64,000 nt of DNA from Tetrahymena elliotti 4EA (Eukaryota; Ciliophora; Oligohymenophorea; Hymenostomatida; Tetrahymenidae): positions 459,026 to 523,025 of the forward strand of contig JH720329.1 of assembly GCA_000231825.2 (NCBI GenBank), read 5' to 3'. The position numbers and the translations under genes are program-made. Positions 12,969-26,954 of this stretch are shown here, one piece after another (within the stretch, counting starts at the first letter, position 1; every line of letters begins with the position of its first letter). Below the pieces are notes generated by a model. The model saw only the letters and a list, made by a program, of their open reading frames with translations. It was not told where the DNA came from and did not search any database.

Positions 12969-13797
12969 AATTATAATATCTAATAATTCAATAATATATA
13001 AATTATATTAAAATATTTTTAACTTGTTTTAATTTTTATTTTAGATAATTACATTTGTAAAAGCTTTTCGAAATTAATTTCTTTTCTTTCATTTTGATTT
13101 AAAAAATGGCATGACTCATATGTTAAAAAATTAAATCTTGAAGAAAAATTTAATTATTCATTAAAATAAACAAAGGCGAAATGACCTAAAAAAATTAAAA
13201 AAATTGTAAGTATAAGAATTTATATTTTAATCAGTCTATAAAAAAAAATGAAAAATAGATCTAGTTAATCATTAAACATATTCAATTTTTTAATGTTTTT
13301 ATTATTGAAAATGTAAATTATCAAAACAAATTAATATGTTTATCAAGGAAAATTTAAGTTTGTAAATGCATTCAAATTATTTTTTTCTTCTTAATTTTTA
13401 TTTAAAAAATGAGATAAAATAGTAAAAATTACAAACTTTTAGTACCATTCTAATAAGAATGCGAAAAATTAATATAATCAAAACATTTTATTCAAAAACA
13501 ATAAATATTTTTTATTACATTTTTAAAAGGAAAAAAATACCAAATAGACAAAAAAAAGAAAAGCCAATCAGAAATTAATAGAAGCAAGTTCTAAGGAAAA
13601 TAAAATTATAACTGTACTATTTTATGGGATTTCTTTTCAAAATTCATTAATAGGTATGATAATATAATGTTTTTTATTAAAAAGAATAGTCAAAAATACT
13701 GAAAATATTAATTGAATAGGTTCGTAGATTTTAAAATAAACTATTTGAAATAAGAAGAAATTAAAAAATAATAACTAATAATATAACATTATATTAG
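12969..13797. other. Intergenic
   Basis: A/T-rich with short homopolymer runs. I see no supported gene; a short hydrophobic frame near 13249-13413 is at chance level. Confidence 0.6.
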
Positions 13798-16700
13798 ATG
13801 CAATTTGTTCAAAGTATTTTTTGTTGCAAAGTGATTGCAATTTTAAGTTATTTTTAAATGATAGTTACTCTTAAATAAAGGTTTGAAGTGGATTCAAATA
13901 TCTATTAAGCTCTACCAAAATAGGTAATCACTGGTGACAATAATTAGTTATATGTAACTACATAGATGCTAATAATAGAAGATCGTTAACTAATCATTTT
14001 TAATGGCCAAGAAAACTATATAGCAATATTTGATGAGAAAAAAAACAAAATGAATATCATAAATACAAATGAAATTGTTTACTCAATACTACTTTTTGAA
14101 GACTAGTAACATTTATTAGCTGGAACAGTCAGCTAGGTATAACTCTACTAAATTTATTAGGATATTAATCAGAATTACTAACTTGCATTAAAGTAGGCTT
14201 TTAATGTTAATATTACTATTACTTACTTGCAGTACCTAAAGAGTTATCATACAATTATAATTTTAAGTATTGAAGGAAACATGCTTTTGTTTGATTATTT
14301 TTCTATTGGTAGTATTTCATAGAGAAATTAACTTTCATTTGAAGGATAAAATTTTTTGATAGCGTAGATATCTCAAGATGAAAGATATTTATTTGTATGT
14401 TTAGTATTAAAAAATATAGCAATATTTTAAATTGAGATAAAAGCTAATACTGATGGAACAACAAAGCTATCTAGTCTTAATCATTTACAAGACATATAGT
14501 CTGACTTTTGGATTGTATAAATAATTCTTTTTAAGAGCTTTATTTACTTTATAGATCCATGGCAAGGACTTTACTTTGCTGATTTATCTTCACTATATTA
14601 AAATGGTGTTTCAGATATTTAGTCTATCAAATTAGGATTAGGAAATGTGAATTTAAGTCCAACTACATTTTGCTTGACTATTTCTAATGATGAAAAATAC
14701 CTTTACTTAGGTGTTAGGTCATAAGGAATTTTAGTATATGATATTTCAACTGTTTCTAATCCTATTTTGTATTACTAAATATTTGTAGAAGGTTAACCTT
14801 ACTTTTTGTTAATATCAAATAAAGGAAATACATTATATTACTCGAATTCAAATGGTCTTTACTAATATTAATAAACAAGTTTATCTTTTGTAAACGATCC
14901 ACCAAATTTATATAATTCGCATAAATCAAAGAGTTTATTTGACGGACCTCCATATTACAAATGGAGATGCTAAATTTCAAAATAGTCAAATATATTATAT
15001 GCTGCATTTGATTCTGAAAAAATATAGAGATTCCAAATTATCTAGAATAGTTAAATCAAAGGAGATATTAGTCTAAAGCAAATAGATACAATTCCATATG
15101 AACATGATGTCTCTGCTTCAACTCCTTATATCGAAACTGTTTGTTTGGATAAAAATGAAGAGTTTTTATATGTTCCAGTTACTGATGAGAAAAAAATTGT
15201 TTTGAAATATTAAATTCAAAGTCAATCTAATTTATCTACTCCTTTAAAGTATATAAAGTCATTAGAATACAGCAACGTTTAGTTTGCTGAAACATTAACA
15301 ATCAGTTAAGATAGCAAATATCTAGTGTTAGCTTATTGCATAGGAGTGATGATAGTAGATATTTAAAGGTTGGAAGTCTTATCGCTTTTAACTATAGTGG
15401 AAATGTAAAATAATTGCTATGGAGTTGATTTTTCAAGAGACTCTAATTACATCTTCTCAACTGCTAGAAATTACGGAATATGGGTAATTGATTCAAGAGA
15501 TAAAAAAAATCCATTTATCATATCAGTGTTAAGAACTAAGGGTGCAGAAACTGTCAGAGCATCTTAATTATATGATATCATGTATTGTATGGATGGTGTT
15601 AATGGATTGCTAATATTTGATACTTCAGTTTTGCCTGAGGTAAAAATTATAGGAAGGCTTAAGATTTAAGGATGGGCGAATGATATTGTATTTTTAAACA
15701 ATGAAAATTTTGGTATCATATCAACTATGGATTTAGGTATGATATCTCTTATAAATCTTGTTGATAAAAATCATCCTTTTTTAGTTTCTAAATTTCAAAT
15801 AGGCAATCAAAATTCATTTAGTTCATGTGTTGATCCTAATATGTAATTCTTATTTATTTTGAATTCTTAGAGTGTAAGGTATTTTCCTTTTATCAGTGAT
15901 GTTAAAATTCATTATGAATTCTCCATTAAATAGAATGGATAGAAATCTTAACTAAGTGTTGTTTTAAATTAGTAAGATTTCCTTTAAGTAGGATAAACAT
16001 ATGAACTTAGACTTATACCTCTTTATTAACAACCAGATTAAGAAATAACTGAAATATATTTTTTAAATTAGCATAAATAAGTTTTACCTAGTTGGATTAA
16101 TTAAATCAACAAACTTTTTTTGGAAATGGCCATCCCTAAAGAAGCTATTGATTTTTCAAATAATCAAGTCATTACTTTGCTTGTGTAGAATAAAATTTCT
16201 CTTTAAAGCTCTTCTTTTATTTATAATTCTACATAATTTGAGATTTCTCAATAATTAAGTCATAGAATCTATTAGTATTTAAAAACCATTGCCTTCATAA
16301 ACAGTCAAGATTTTGTAACTGATCTATTTAATTCTGAAGTTATGCTTAGTTTTAATGACTTTGGAAATGATATAACTGATCTTAATTAGTAGACACTTGC
16401 TTTAAATTTAGTTAGAAATATTCTTTAAAACAGTATCGATTATAATCCAATCAAATTTAAAGTATAAAGTTCATTAAATTATATTATAGATAAAGATAAT
16501 AAAACCTTCTCGATTCATTCTATTTCTAATTAAGTAAATATTCAGCTTTCTTTTAGCCCTAACTCTTCTTTCATTTTTGTATAGAAAGAATATCCTAATG
16601 TGATATCATACAGAGATGATCAAAATACTACATTGAATATATAATCATCTGTAGAAAGTATGAATAATATTTTGAGAAAAACTATTTTATATCATAGGAA

Positions 16701-19395
16701 TCAAAATAGTTAAACTACATAAAATAATTATAAATAGGTGAAATTAACTATATCTGATAACTTGAATAGTGATATTCATTTAAGTTTTAATGTGGAAGAA
16801 TTAATTTTTCTTAAACTGAAATAAGAAGTTAAATAGATGAAAGGGCTATAAGAATAAATTTAAAAAATATCTAATGATAACTCTTTTGCTATTGAATCTA
16901 CACTTTTGATCTAGTTTGATAAAGATAGTTTCATAGATTCTGATAATTTAACAATAAGATACTAGTTATTGATCAGCTAAAATGATGTTTACTCCCCTAT
17001 CCTAAATGAATACTTTCTTAAGTTTGATGAGTAAAATTTAAGAATAACAGGTACTCCATAAGCTTCAAATCTCTTTGACATTTTGCATTTAAGATTGGTT
17101 GTCTCAAACGGATACAATAAGTTAGATTGTGATTTTTATATTAAAATATATAAAATTTCTTTGGCTTATTTATTAAATCTATTGCTGAAATATGTTGGAC
17201 CAGTTGCATTTGTATTAGGAATATATAGGTATAAAAGCTATTTTTTAAATATCATTCTTAAAAATAAAACATTTTACAGTCATGAAGTAGCTTAAGTTAA
17301 CAGAATTTACAGAAAAAAAATTACTTTAATAGAAAATGAGTTAACTCAAGCTCATATGTTTTTGAATAAGTTTTTGAACTAAAATATCTCAGAAAGAACT
17401 TACATTTAAAAGAAATATTTTTAAAATTATTTTGATTTAAATTCGTTTGCTTCTGTTGGTTAAGACAATATGATTTCTAGTCCAATTATTTCTAATAAAA
17501 ATATATTTACGACAAAATAAACTTAACTTAATTCTATTTAATTTTACAAAAAATAGGATAACAAAAATCAGCAACATAAAATTTAAGATATTAAAAAAAG
17601 TTATCAACATAATTTTAAAAAAAGTACTCTTGTTGTTAAAAGTATTAAAAAAGCTACTAAATTTAGAAAAAGTAAACATGCTAAAAGTTAATAAAAAAAT
17701 ATTTCATTACATTATTCAAATCTTTATAGCTTTAAATAATAAAAGAATGATTTATTAGATAATAAAGAAGTAAAAAGGCTTAGTGAAGTAGAAGAAAAGA
17801 TAATATTAGAATATAAAACAATTCTAAAAGAAACTAAATAAAATAAATTTTTACACTCTGATTTGATTTTTAGACTGTGTTACTCTCATCCTTAAGAAGT
17901 TAACAATTTCCTTTAATCAAATAATTAAAGTTCTCAATTTTTTCATGGGATAAAAAATTTAAATATTAAAATAAGTTCAGATGAGTTATTTTCTGAAATG
18001 GTTTAAAATGATGTATCTATTAAATTCTAAGGAGATATTCTAACAATATCAGACTTTAAGAAAGAATATTCAAATAAAATGAGTAGATTTAATTATTGTT
18101 TAAATGCAAAAGTAGTGGAATACCTTCTCTCAAAAGATATCAGAACACAAACTATTTATTCTTACTTAAAAGAATTTTCAAAAACATAAATGAATTTTAC
18201 TGATAACGATTGGTACAAAGAATATGTTAACATTATACCTACTAATGAAAAAGACTCTTGTGGAATGCATATTCCTTTTTCTGATATCTAAATTAGAGAA
18301 AGTAATATTTTAAACTGTTTAGGTCATTTAGATTTATATATTTCTAAATATCAAATTTTTGATGACATTTGGTAGTATGGAATAAGTCCTGTACTCCTGA
18401 AACAAGCACTCATTTTTGATTCTTTAGGTTTATTAAATACTAAATCTACTAAAATACAGCTACACTAATCAAAAGGAGAATCTATTTTTATATAATAATA
18501 ACAAATATTTTCTGTAGAAGCTTTTAAATTAAAGAAGTAGAATAAATTAAATTTCCTCAAAAAAATATTAAATTTAGAATATGAAAGATTACCAATATCA
18601 AAATATTAATCACTACCTAATTGGATTCAGTTAGATTGTAAAAATGGAATTATAATTCTAGAAGGAATTCCATCTTGCTAAGACTAAGAAGAAATCCTGA
18701 TTAGGATATATAATATTAAAAACTGCATCATAATGTAATTTCTTTTGAAAATTATTGATGACTAATCTGAAAAACAAGCAACAAAATTAAACATTCCATT
18801 ATTTCCTATCAATTTTTAAACAGATTTTAAAAAATAAATACCAAAATAGTTAACCAATAACTCAGTATTTGTTAATATCTCAAATTTAAAAGAAGATGTA
18901 TCAGATAAAATCATTTAAATCTAAAATTCGTAATTAAAGTTAAACCTCTTAACAGGTAAATTTAATAAATCTATTGAATAAAAAAGTATTGATTAAATTA
19001 GACAATATGATACTTCCCTTTAAAGTATATTTAACTTTCCTAATAAAGAAAATAAGCTTTTCGTAGACTCATTCCAACAACCAACAATTGAATAATAAGA
19101 TTTTGCAAATAATTTTTCAGATCAACTTGAAAAATTACATAAATAGGGAACCTAAATCTAGTTAATCTAAAGACAAAATAAAAAATATTTAAAAGATAGT
19201 TAATATTTACATAAATCTAAATTATTATCAAGAATTCATAAATATTACAATTAAAAAGATCAAGATTAATATTTATAGCCAGATATTGATTAAATGGATC
19301 AAAGTAGTGCTTAATACAGTGAAAATAAAATTCATATCTAACTAAATAATACTTAATCTATACCAAATCCTTTTTCTAGATCAAGATTTTTTTGA
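13798..19395 (+). CDS. LVIVD-repeat / cadherin-like membrane protein, copy 2
   Basis: A single exon in the ciliate code runs from ATG 13798 to TGA 19393-19395, 1865 residues. It aligns with copy 1 throughout: shared blocks include VGVRSQGI, the LPxWIN motif, FLKFD..LRITGTP, KYVGPVAFVLGIY, YRKKITLI, DWYKEYVNIIPTNE, GMHIPFS and LPNWIQLDCKNG. Domains in order are a hydrophobic start, LVIVD-like repeats (about residues 150-700, e.g. GILVYDI, GVMIVDI, GIWVIDS, GLLIFDT), a cadherin-like module ending near residue 1110, one membrane helix near 1116-1143, and a Lys/Gln-rich tail containing a further LPNWI module. Copy 1 has an intron in the tail where this copy has none. LVIVD propellers and CADG modules usually act outside the cell. 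Here one LPxWI module lies on each side of the hydrophobic segment, so topology is uncertain. Function unknown. Confidence 0.9.
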
Positions 19396-19700
19396 TCATT
19401 TTTTTATACAAATTTTTTTTGTCAACTACCCTTATTTATCTTTTATTTACCACAACACCTTATTTGTAACAAGGTATTAAAATAACTGAATAGCTATATT
19501 CTAAAATTGCAATGACCATATTTCCTAAAATTCTTTATTATTCGTTTTTTCCAAAATAATTGTATGGTAGGTAGTATTGATTTTTTTACAAATAGTTTTC
19601 TATTTTTATTTGAAATTCATAATATCATATTTAGAATCTTATTTAAATACTTATTCTAGTTTACTTTTATTTTTGGCTATTTACTGAATATTTTTTTAAA
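19396..19700. other. Intergenic
   Basis: About 300 bases of T-rich sequence between the large gene and the small secreted-protein gene; nothing recognised. Confidence 0.6.
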
Positions 19701-20207
19701 ATGAAAATAAAATTGTCAAAATTATTAATTTTTCAAATTTTAAGTGTTTTTTTCTCATTTTTATTAACTCTTTGGGATAAATTTCATAATACATATTAAG
19801 GATATACTAAATGCCTAATGTTTTAAATATTCTTTGTATATAGTGAAATTTGATATTTCTGAAATAAGTCTATCTTAAATAAGATTTCTGAGATCTGCTA
19901 ACCTTCTCCATCTGGTATCACTAACGTTTAGGAATTCCAAATAGTAAATACTGTATTCAACTGTGTTATTCAAAAAGCTATGTCACTTCCTCTCCTTGAA
20001 TTTATTCTTGAATTAATCTTTTGCGATTCACAATAAATTTAAGAAGACTTAAAGAATTTGAATATTGCGATACAAGACTCTCTCAACTCCATTGTCAATG
20101 ATTTATAAAAATTAAAAATTCTTAAATTGAATAAGTCTTCTTAAGTTACATCTTATAATGAACATAGCTATGACACTAGATCTCTTTAACCTCCATAATA
20201 TTTATGA
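19701..20207 (+). CDS. small secreted protein, two exons
   Basis: Exon 1 (19701-19835) encodes MKIKLSKLLIFQILSVFFSF and a further stretch, a signal peptide followed by about 15 residues. An intron 19836-19883 (GTATATAG...AAATAAG, 48 bp) joins in phase 0 to exon 2 (19884-20207), which ends at TGA 20205-20207, 152 residues in all. Exon 2 has higher GC and normal amino-acid composition (SEICQPSPSGITNVQEF, QEDLKNLNIAIQDSL), unlike the surrounding intergenic DNA. Four cysteines are visible. In-frame TGA codons directly before exon 2 make the intron necessary. I do not recognise the family. A signal peptide without a second membrane helix suggests secretion or lumenal location. Confidence 0.6.
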
Positions 20208-21027
20208 ACACAAATAAATAAAATTTTTTATGTTACTGTTTTGTTGTATAAGCTTCTATGTTTCTTCATTAAGTATATAAATACATAAAATTATTATAGA
20301 TGCTCATTACTACCATAAAACTTAGAAAAACTTACTTTGTTAGATTTTATATTATTGGCTATTTTAAAAAAACTATTATTGATAAGGTATTTTATTGAAA
20401 TAAAAGAAAAAAAATAGTTATTCAGGCTATATTTTTTTTTCGTCTAACCTTAATATTTATAATTGAATTTTTGATTTATGTAAATTATAAACAATCTTTC
20501 ATAATATAAATGTATTTTTGATTTAATCCTTCTAATTGCATAACAGAAGAAGGGTGTTATATGAAACATTAAATTTCCAATTCAATAAAGCAAAAAAAGA
20601 ATAACTATTTATTTAAGTAATTTATTTCTAACAAATACAAGAATAAAATTCTATCTATTAAGCATAGAGAGTAATTTAAGACATTTGGTTATCATAAATG
20701 AGATCATTTTTAGGATTAAAATGCCTTATTTTATTTAAGAGCATTAATAAATTTATTTATGCTAACATACAACAAAATTTTTTCATAATCAACTTGAATT
20801 TAATTTATTAAAAAAGAATAAAATTTAAAAATCTGAGGCTTTGATAGATAGAAATGAAAGAAAATAATTGTCTAAGTAGAACTAACAAAAAATATAAATA
20901 AATAACATTTGAATAACTTTGTTAAGAAATTAATTTGTGAATTTTCATTAAGTTTTAATTTTTTATGTATTTTGTGTGAAATTTATTTTGATAAATAAAT
21001 TATCAGTAGACTTTCAATTATTTATTG
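20208..21027. other. Intergenic
   Basis: AT-rich, no supported gene. It would carry the 3' flank of the small secreted gene and the promoter of the histidine kinase. Confidence 0.6.
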
Positions 21028-24000
21028 ATGATGATGACTATATCAAAAAATTAAAATATGTAACCTTCTTTTTAAAGTAAACATATTTAAGAGAGTATTA
21101 ACTCAGAGAAATGTGCTGAATTCTTGAAGAAAGCTAACAATTTATTGATGAATACTATAATTTTTATTGTAGGATCATTATCTTTAAAGCAAGGTGAATA
21201 TATTTTAGGATGTTTAATTTTGATATCCAGTCTGGTTTCTTTAATAATCAATTATTTGTTTAAAAAAAATGGATTAATAACATAAAATAATTATATTAAT
21301 ATGAGGAAAAAGTAAATAAGTAAATCTCTAAAAACTTAAATTTTATTTATTATAGCCGCTGCAAATTTTGCAGCCATCTGTATATCAATTTTTGAATTCC
21401 TTATAAAAATTTAAGACAATTAAAGTCAAGCTATAAATATTACTCTTTTCTTATAGATCTATCTGATAGCTATATAATAAAAAATATAATAATTAAAACT
21501 AGCTTTAATATGGATATTATTGATACAGACTTATGTTCTAGTGAGATTGCAAATTATTTTTAATTTTGATACCTTAAATTTGGTATTTAATGTCTTTTAC
21601 TATTTATTTTCTATCTCGTTTTTCAATAATCGAATCAATAACTCACTTCAATGTTAGAGTGTAATTTAGTAATAATAAACAAATGAGTAGTAAAATTTTC
21701 TTCTTAGCTTATATAAGAGTATACTAGGAATCATTCCTGAAGGATTAGCTGTAATTAATAAAGATTAAAAGTTGCTTTATGCAAATCCTACTCTAAAAAA
21801 GATATTATAATCTAATAAAAAGACAGAAGTACTTTAAATTCTATTAAATCTTGGCAATTAAAAAATAACATAACAATAGCAAGTACCTAATAGTTTGCCA
21901 ATAAATAGTAAGGAAACAACTTAAAATATTTTGAATTAAAATCTAGTTCTAGAAAAAGAAACTTAAATTGTAAAAGAGGAACAATCTTAATTTAGTTAAA
22001 ATATCAATGAATAAAACACCTTATAAAAATAAACTAGTAACTAAAAAAAATAAAATTTACCAAATTATGAAATTAATGAGAAAGAAGAAATTATGTTATA
22101 AAATAAATAGAATGAATAAAAAATAGAAAATTATGATTTTGAAGGAATATCGAGTGCTCATAGCAAATACAATGATTATAGCATACTAAATTAAAACATA
22201 GATTTTAAAATATCAGATTCAAGCAGATTATATAGAGAATCATAAAGGTTGCTGAAAGAATCAGGACATCATATGAATGATACAAATTTAGCATCATTTA
22301 ATTCTTAAAATAAGAATTTAGTAAACATAAGTTAATTTGCATAATCAGAAGATGATTCAATAAAAGGTAGGTTAAGGTCTGTTAGCCATGATAAGAAACA
22401 AGAAAATACATTACATAGTTTTTATTCTTTGAAATAAACAAAGAAAGTTAAAAAACAAATAAGAAGAGAAAATTCATATAACAGGGGAAAAGTAAAATAA
22501 TTTTATCTTTTTTATGAATCATTTTCAAATTAATTAATCATAAAAGGGAAAGCCCTAAATAAACTACCAGAGTACTTTGCAAAGTGTAAATCAAGTTTAT
22601 AGTGATTAAAGTGATATTATTTCTTATCAAGGATTTGGGATTTAGGTTGATAGAAACAATTAAGCATCTGATTTTTTCAAATCTGAAACAATTTTAATTG
22701 AATCAATGAGAAATGTTAAATAAGATGAATTATAGTTATCTTAAAATTAAAATATGCTCGAAAAAAGACAAAACTCCATTAGATCATTAAGAAAGTAAGA
22801 TTCATAAGGAATTTCAAGGAATTATTATGTACAAAAAAAGACTAATTCGTTTAAGAATAATAAATTTAGAATATAAAACAGTTTAAAGTCAAAATAAAAT
22901 AGCCCAAATCATTAATAATTATAGAATAACATCAGTATTTTCAATAAAAATAAGTCATTATAAGAGAATTTGCAATTTGATAAAATTTTAGAAGATGAAG
23001 AAGAAAAAAAAGAATCAAATTCAAATTGTCTAACATAATAATAATTTGAAGATGAAGTTTAAAGAAATTTAAAAATTAAAAAAAACAGTTAATTCATGTT
23101 ATCATCTTCAAATTCGAATAATCAATAAAATAAATATTATAATGATTCATTAGTGTGTAGCCCTTAATTTTTAGAGGAGAGGACAGTAAGGAATTCAAGA
23201 AACTCGTCAAGCTTTAAGCTGAAAGTCAACATCAAATGTAATTTTTAAATAAATTTTATCATAATTTTGCTTGCTTCGAATTATTAAATTTGAAAGAAAA
23301 TAATTTTTTTATTTAAAATAGAAAGTAAAATTTAAGATAAAGAGACCCAGGGTTAAATAGTTGTTAAGAAGACTGATGTTAAAAGTATAATATAAAATTT
23401 GCTATAACTAGATTCTTAAACAAAGAAAGACTAAACAAGTTAACAAATTTCTGAAAAAGAGAAAAAGGATTCAAAGGTTTAAAATGTTGATAACTCAAAG
23501 GTTGAATAGGGTTATCAAAAGTAAACTTCATTTTCAAAGTGTGTTTAAAAATAGAATGAAAATAATTTAAATTACTTTCAACAAACAGACACAAAGGCTA
23601 AAATGCAAGTAAAATTAGCTATTTATCACTCATATTCTTATTAAAATTTTTATTAAAAAAAGGTTAAGTTTTAGAATTAAGATTTGATTTTATAGTTCTT
23701 ATAAGTCGATGCTATGGTTTCAGATGAGAAAAAAGATCCCCTTGTATTAATTATAGTACAAGATTTATGGTAAGATCTCTATCAAAAAAAAGCTTAAGAT
23801 ACATAAAAAGATAAGATGAGAATATTTGCAAGTTTATCTCATGAACTAAGAACCCCTTTAAATTGTTCGATATCAATGCTTGAAGTTATTCGAGAAGATA
23901 TTGAGAATATTAACCCAAGATTAATAGAAGAATATCTAAATCCAGCTTTATTTTCCAATAAGCTTTTACTTAACTAAATTAATGATTTACTTGATTACGT

Positions 24001-26169
24001 TTAAATGGATAGTGGGAAGTTTAAGTATTCTTTCTATGAGTTTAATATTTTAAATTTATTTACTGACTGTAAAAGGCTAATAAATATGCAAGCTAAATTA
24101 AAGAATATAGAAATTAAAATAAGCATAGGCAAGCAGGTACCAGAAACTATAAGCTCTGATCCAAACAGAATAAGATAAATACTTCTTAATTTTCTTTCCA
24201 ACTCTTTGAAATTTACAAAAAAAGGATATATAGAAATTGGAATAACTATGTTTGATATCTAAAGAGGATTGTTAAAGGTATTTGTTAAAGACACAGGAAT
24301 TGGTATAACAAAAGAAAATCTAGAAACTATCTTTGATTTTTGTGCAAAAGTAAGGAATTTGTTTTTCAAATTGTGTGAAATTAAATAAAAAATATTTTTA
24401 TTATTAAAATAATTAAGGTAAATTATAATCAGAAAGATTAACATTTAAATAGACAGGGTTGTGGATTAGGATTAACTATATCTAATTCAATAGCTAAAGG
24501 TTTAGTAAAAAATAATGCTGAAAATGATTGTGGGATTAAAGTAGAATCAGAATACGGCTATGGATCGGTCTTTAGTATACTGATCTAAGATATGTCAATA
24601 AATTCGTAATTCTAAAAAGAAGATACTACATAACAACCTTAACATAATCATTCTATTTTAGATAAATAATCTGAAAAATAGTTCTAAAGTGATCTCTTTA
24701 GTTAAAAGCAATACTCATATTCTATAAAAAGTAATTTTAATTTGTAGGCTTAAAGTGAGGAGCTTGGATTAAGCAGATAGATCAAACAAAAATTTCCTGC
24801 TTAATCAGAGTGTGTTTACTCATTGAATGAGCAGAGCAATAGTTTCATGAGTGATAATTCAAAGCAATAAATGAGAAACGATATTAGTTTTAATGGAAGT
24901 TTTATAATCAATAATAATAATAATAGAATGGAAGAAATATAAGAAGAACCTATTTAACACAGAAAATCAAATTAAAATATAATAGATTCTTCAGTAATTG
25001 TTGAAATTGATGAAGATAATAAAAAAGATTTCAAAATAAACTCCAATTTAAAGATCCATAGTTATTCTCAAAGATTTGAGGAATTAGAAGAAAGAAACAA
25101 ATAAAATGAAATTAATAAGTCATCAAACTCAGGACCAGATATATAAAGCTTGAGGTATATTTATGTAGATAACGTTGAACATCAAGTTGGTTTAAATGGT
25201 CATTCAAAGTCAAAAATAACTTTATCTAATTAAAATCTGAAAAAGTTTAAAAGCACGAAGCATTCACCTATGAAAATACAAAGTTTTGAAATGAGGACTT
25301 TTAATTTTAGAAGTACAGGAGAAATAAATGATAAGTTAGACAAAATATAAAGTATTAAAATTGAAGAAGAATTACCAGAAATTAAGAAGCATTCTTCAGA
25401 ATTAAATACACATGAAAAAAATTCTAAGGCTTATTTTAATAATTTAAACACTAAATTTAAAACTTAAAATACTCCCTTATTTGAAAATTTTGATAAACCT
25501 TCTAAAGAATAAGAAGGTTTTACATCATATGTTGGGCTAAGTAGGTTTTTAGATATTTAGCAATCTTAAAAAAATATTTCTTCATAGGTTTTAGATTAAT
25601 AATAAGAGGAATAAATTTAATCTAATAAAGAGGTTTAGAGCAACCAAGATACATTTTAACAGATAAATAACATAAATAATATCTTAGATTCTAATTTAGA
25701 CCCATAAGAAATCGTGCATTTAATCAAGTAATTTAATCAAATTTAGAAAAAATGTGGATGTCCATAAATTATGGTAGTTGATGACAACTAATTTAATACT
25801 TATGCACTCTCTAAAATTTTGGGATAATATTATTTTACTTTTCTGTGTTTATCAGATGGTTTCTCAGCTATAGAAGAAGTAGAATCTCTTTATAAAAAGA
25901 ACTGCTGTAAGGCTCCAAAAATTATATTTATGGATATTGATATGCCTATGAAAGACGGTTATCAAACAGCTGTTGAAATTAACTAATTTTATGAATCTAT
26001 ATCTTTACCTCCTTTATTATAGCCTATCATAATTGCATGCACAGCATATGTAGGATAAGAAGATGTAGAGGCTTCTATGTAATCTGGTATGAGAGATTTT
26101 ATTAACAAGCCCATCCTAAAAAATGGTTTTGAGTCTTTAATAGTGAACTGGAAAAGCAAATTCTTTTGA
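21028..26169 (+). CDS. hybrid sensor histidine kinase with PAS-like, HisKA, HATPase and receiver domains
   Basis: Four exons: 21028-22491, 22547-23237, 23322-24349, 24418-26169. The introns are 55, 84 and 68 bp, all GTAA...AG and phase-consistent, for 1644 residues. The start is the first ATG after an in-frame TGA at 20989. The N-terminus has about five or six hydrophobic helices, then a PAS-like stretch (IIPEGLAVINKDQKLLYANP). A long Gln/Ser/Asn-rich linker follows. The dimerisation motif SLSHELRTPLNCS has the phospho-accepting His near residue 892. The ATPase part shows LLNFLSNSLKFT, DTGIGI and GCGLGLTIS. After another disordered linker of ~450 residues comes a receiver domain with VVDDNQFN, FMDIDMPMKDG (phospho-Asp near 1567), CTAY and NKP. 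Family knowledge: signals pass from His to Asp within such hybrids and on via a phosphotransfer protein. All catalytic motifs are present, so it should be active; the ligand is unknown. Confidence 0.93.
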
Positions 26170-26954
26170 ATAAAAATCATTTAAAAACAAATAAAAAATT
26201 TCAAATTTGCTGTTTGATGAAAATAAATTAACTGTTAATAAATCAACAACATTTTTTTCAACACCACATTTATAAAAATATATAAAAGATTATTTATTAA
26301 ATAGCTAAAACCAAATATTAAAAATAATCTAATTGAATTTAGATCTAAATAAATATTCTTCAAAATTCAAATTATTTTATTTAGTTATTGCAAAACTTAG
26401 TTTTCATTTTTACTGTAAAATGATTGAAAATGCTAAAAAAAGATATATTAATTTATTAATTTTTAAGAAAAAAATACATTTTAATTAAATTTAAAAATAA
26501 ATATCTGATGTAATCCAATAGTTTTTTCAAAATGAAGGTTTTTAAAATAAATTTAAGCTCAATAAAAATAAATAATTTAAATTTTTGTTTCAAAGAATTT
26601 TAAATTTTAAGGGGATTTCACAAAAATTAGGATCTATTTGGAAATTAATTTTTAATTAAAAATATAAAAGTACTATTATTAATTTAATAAAATAATGAAA
26701 TTAAAGAATACTTTTTTATCAATATTTTTTTATAGGTTATTTTATTTATTTACTAAAATTTGTTTTAATACAATCTAAATATTTAAAAACAAAATTAATT
26801 TGAGTTTATGTAAATATCAAATTAATAGATAAGGCTAAAAATTTAATAAAATATCACTGAGATAAAAAAAATATAAGATTATTTTTTATATTAATATGAA
26901 GAACACAAAATGTTAACTCTGTAAATATGATAAAAATATTTATTTAATAAGTAA
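26170..26954. other. Intergenic between two convergent genes
   Basis: The kinase (+) and the helicase (-) converge here, so this stretch holds only 3' flanks. It is very AT-rich with no gene. No polyadenylation signal can be assigned with confidence. Confidence 0.65.

Noticed and set aside
22575..22603. Very short (17-26 bp) Paramecium-type introns
   Set aside because: All other introns fitted in the window are 48 bp or more, and a better 55-bp solution exists at this place.
22560..22610. Apparent frameshift in the histidine kinase (stop TAG TGA after KSSL)
   Set aside because: A 55-bp intron 22492-22546 (GTAAAATAA...ATAAAAG) restores the frame exactly, so no shift or recoding is needed.
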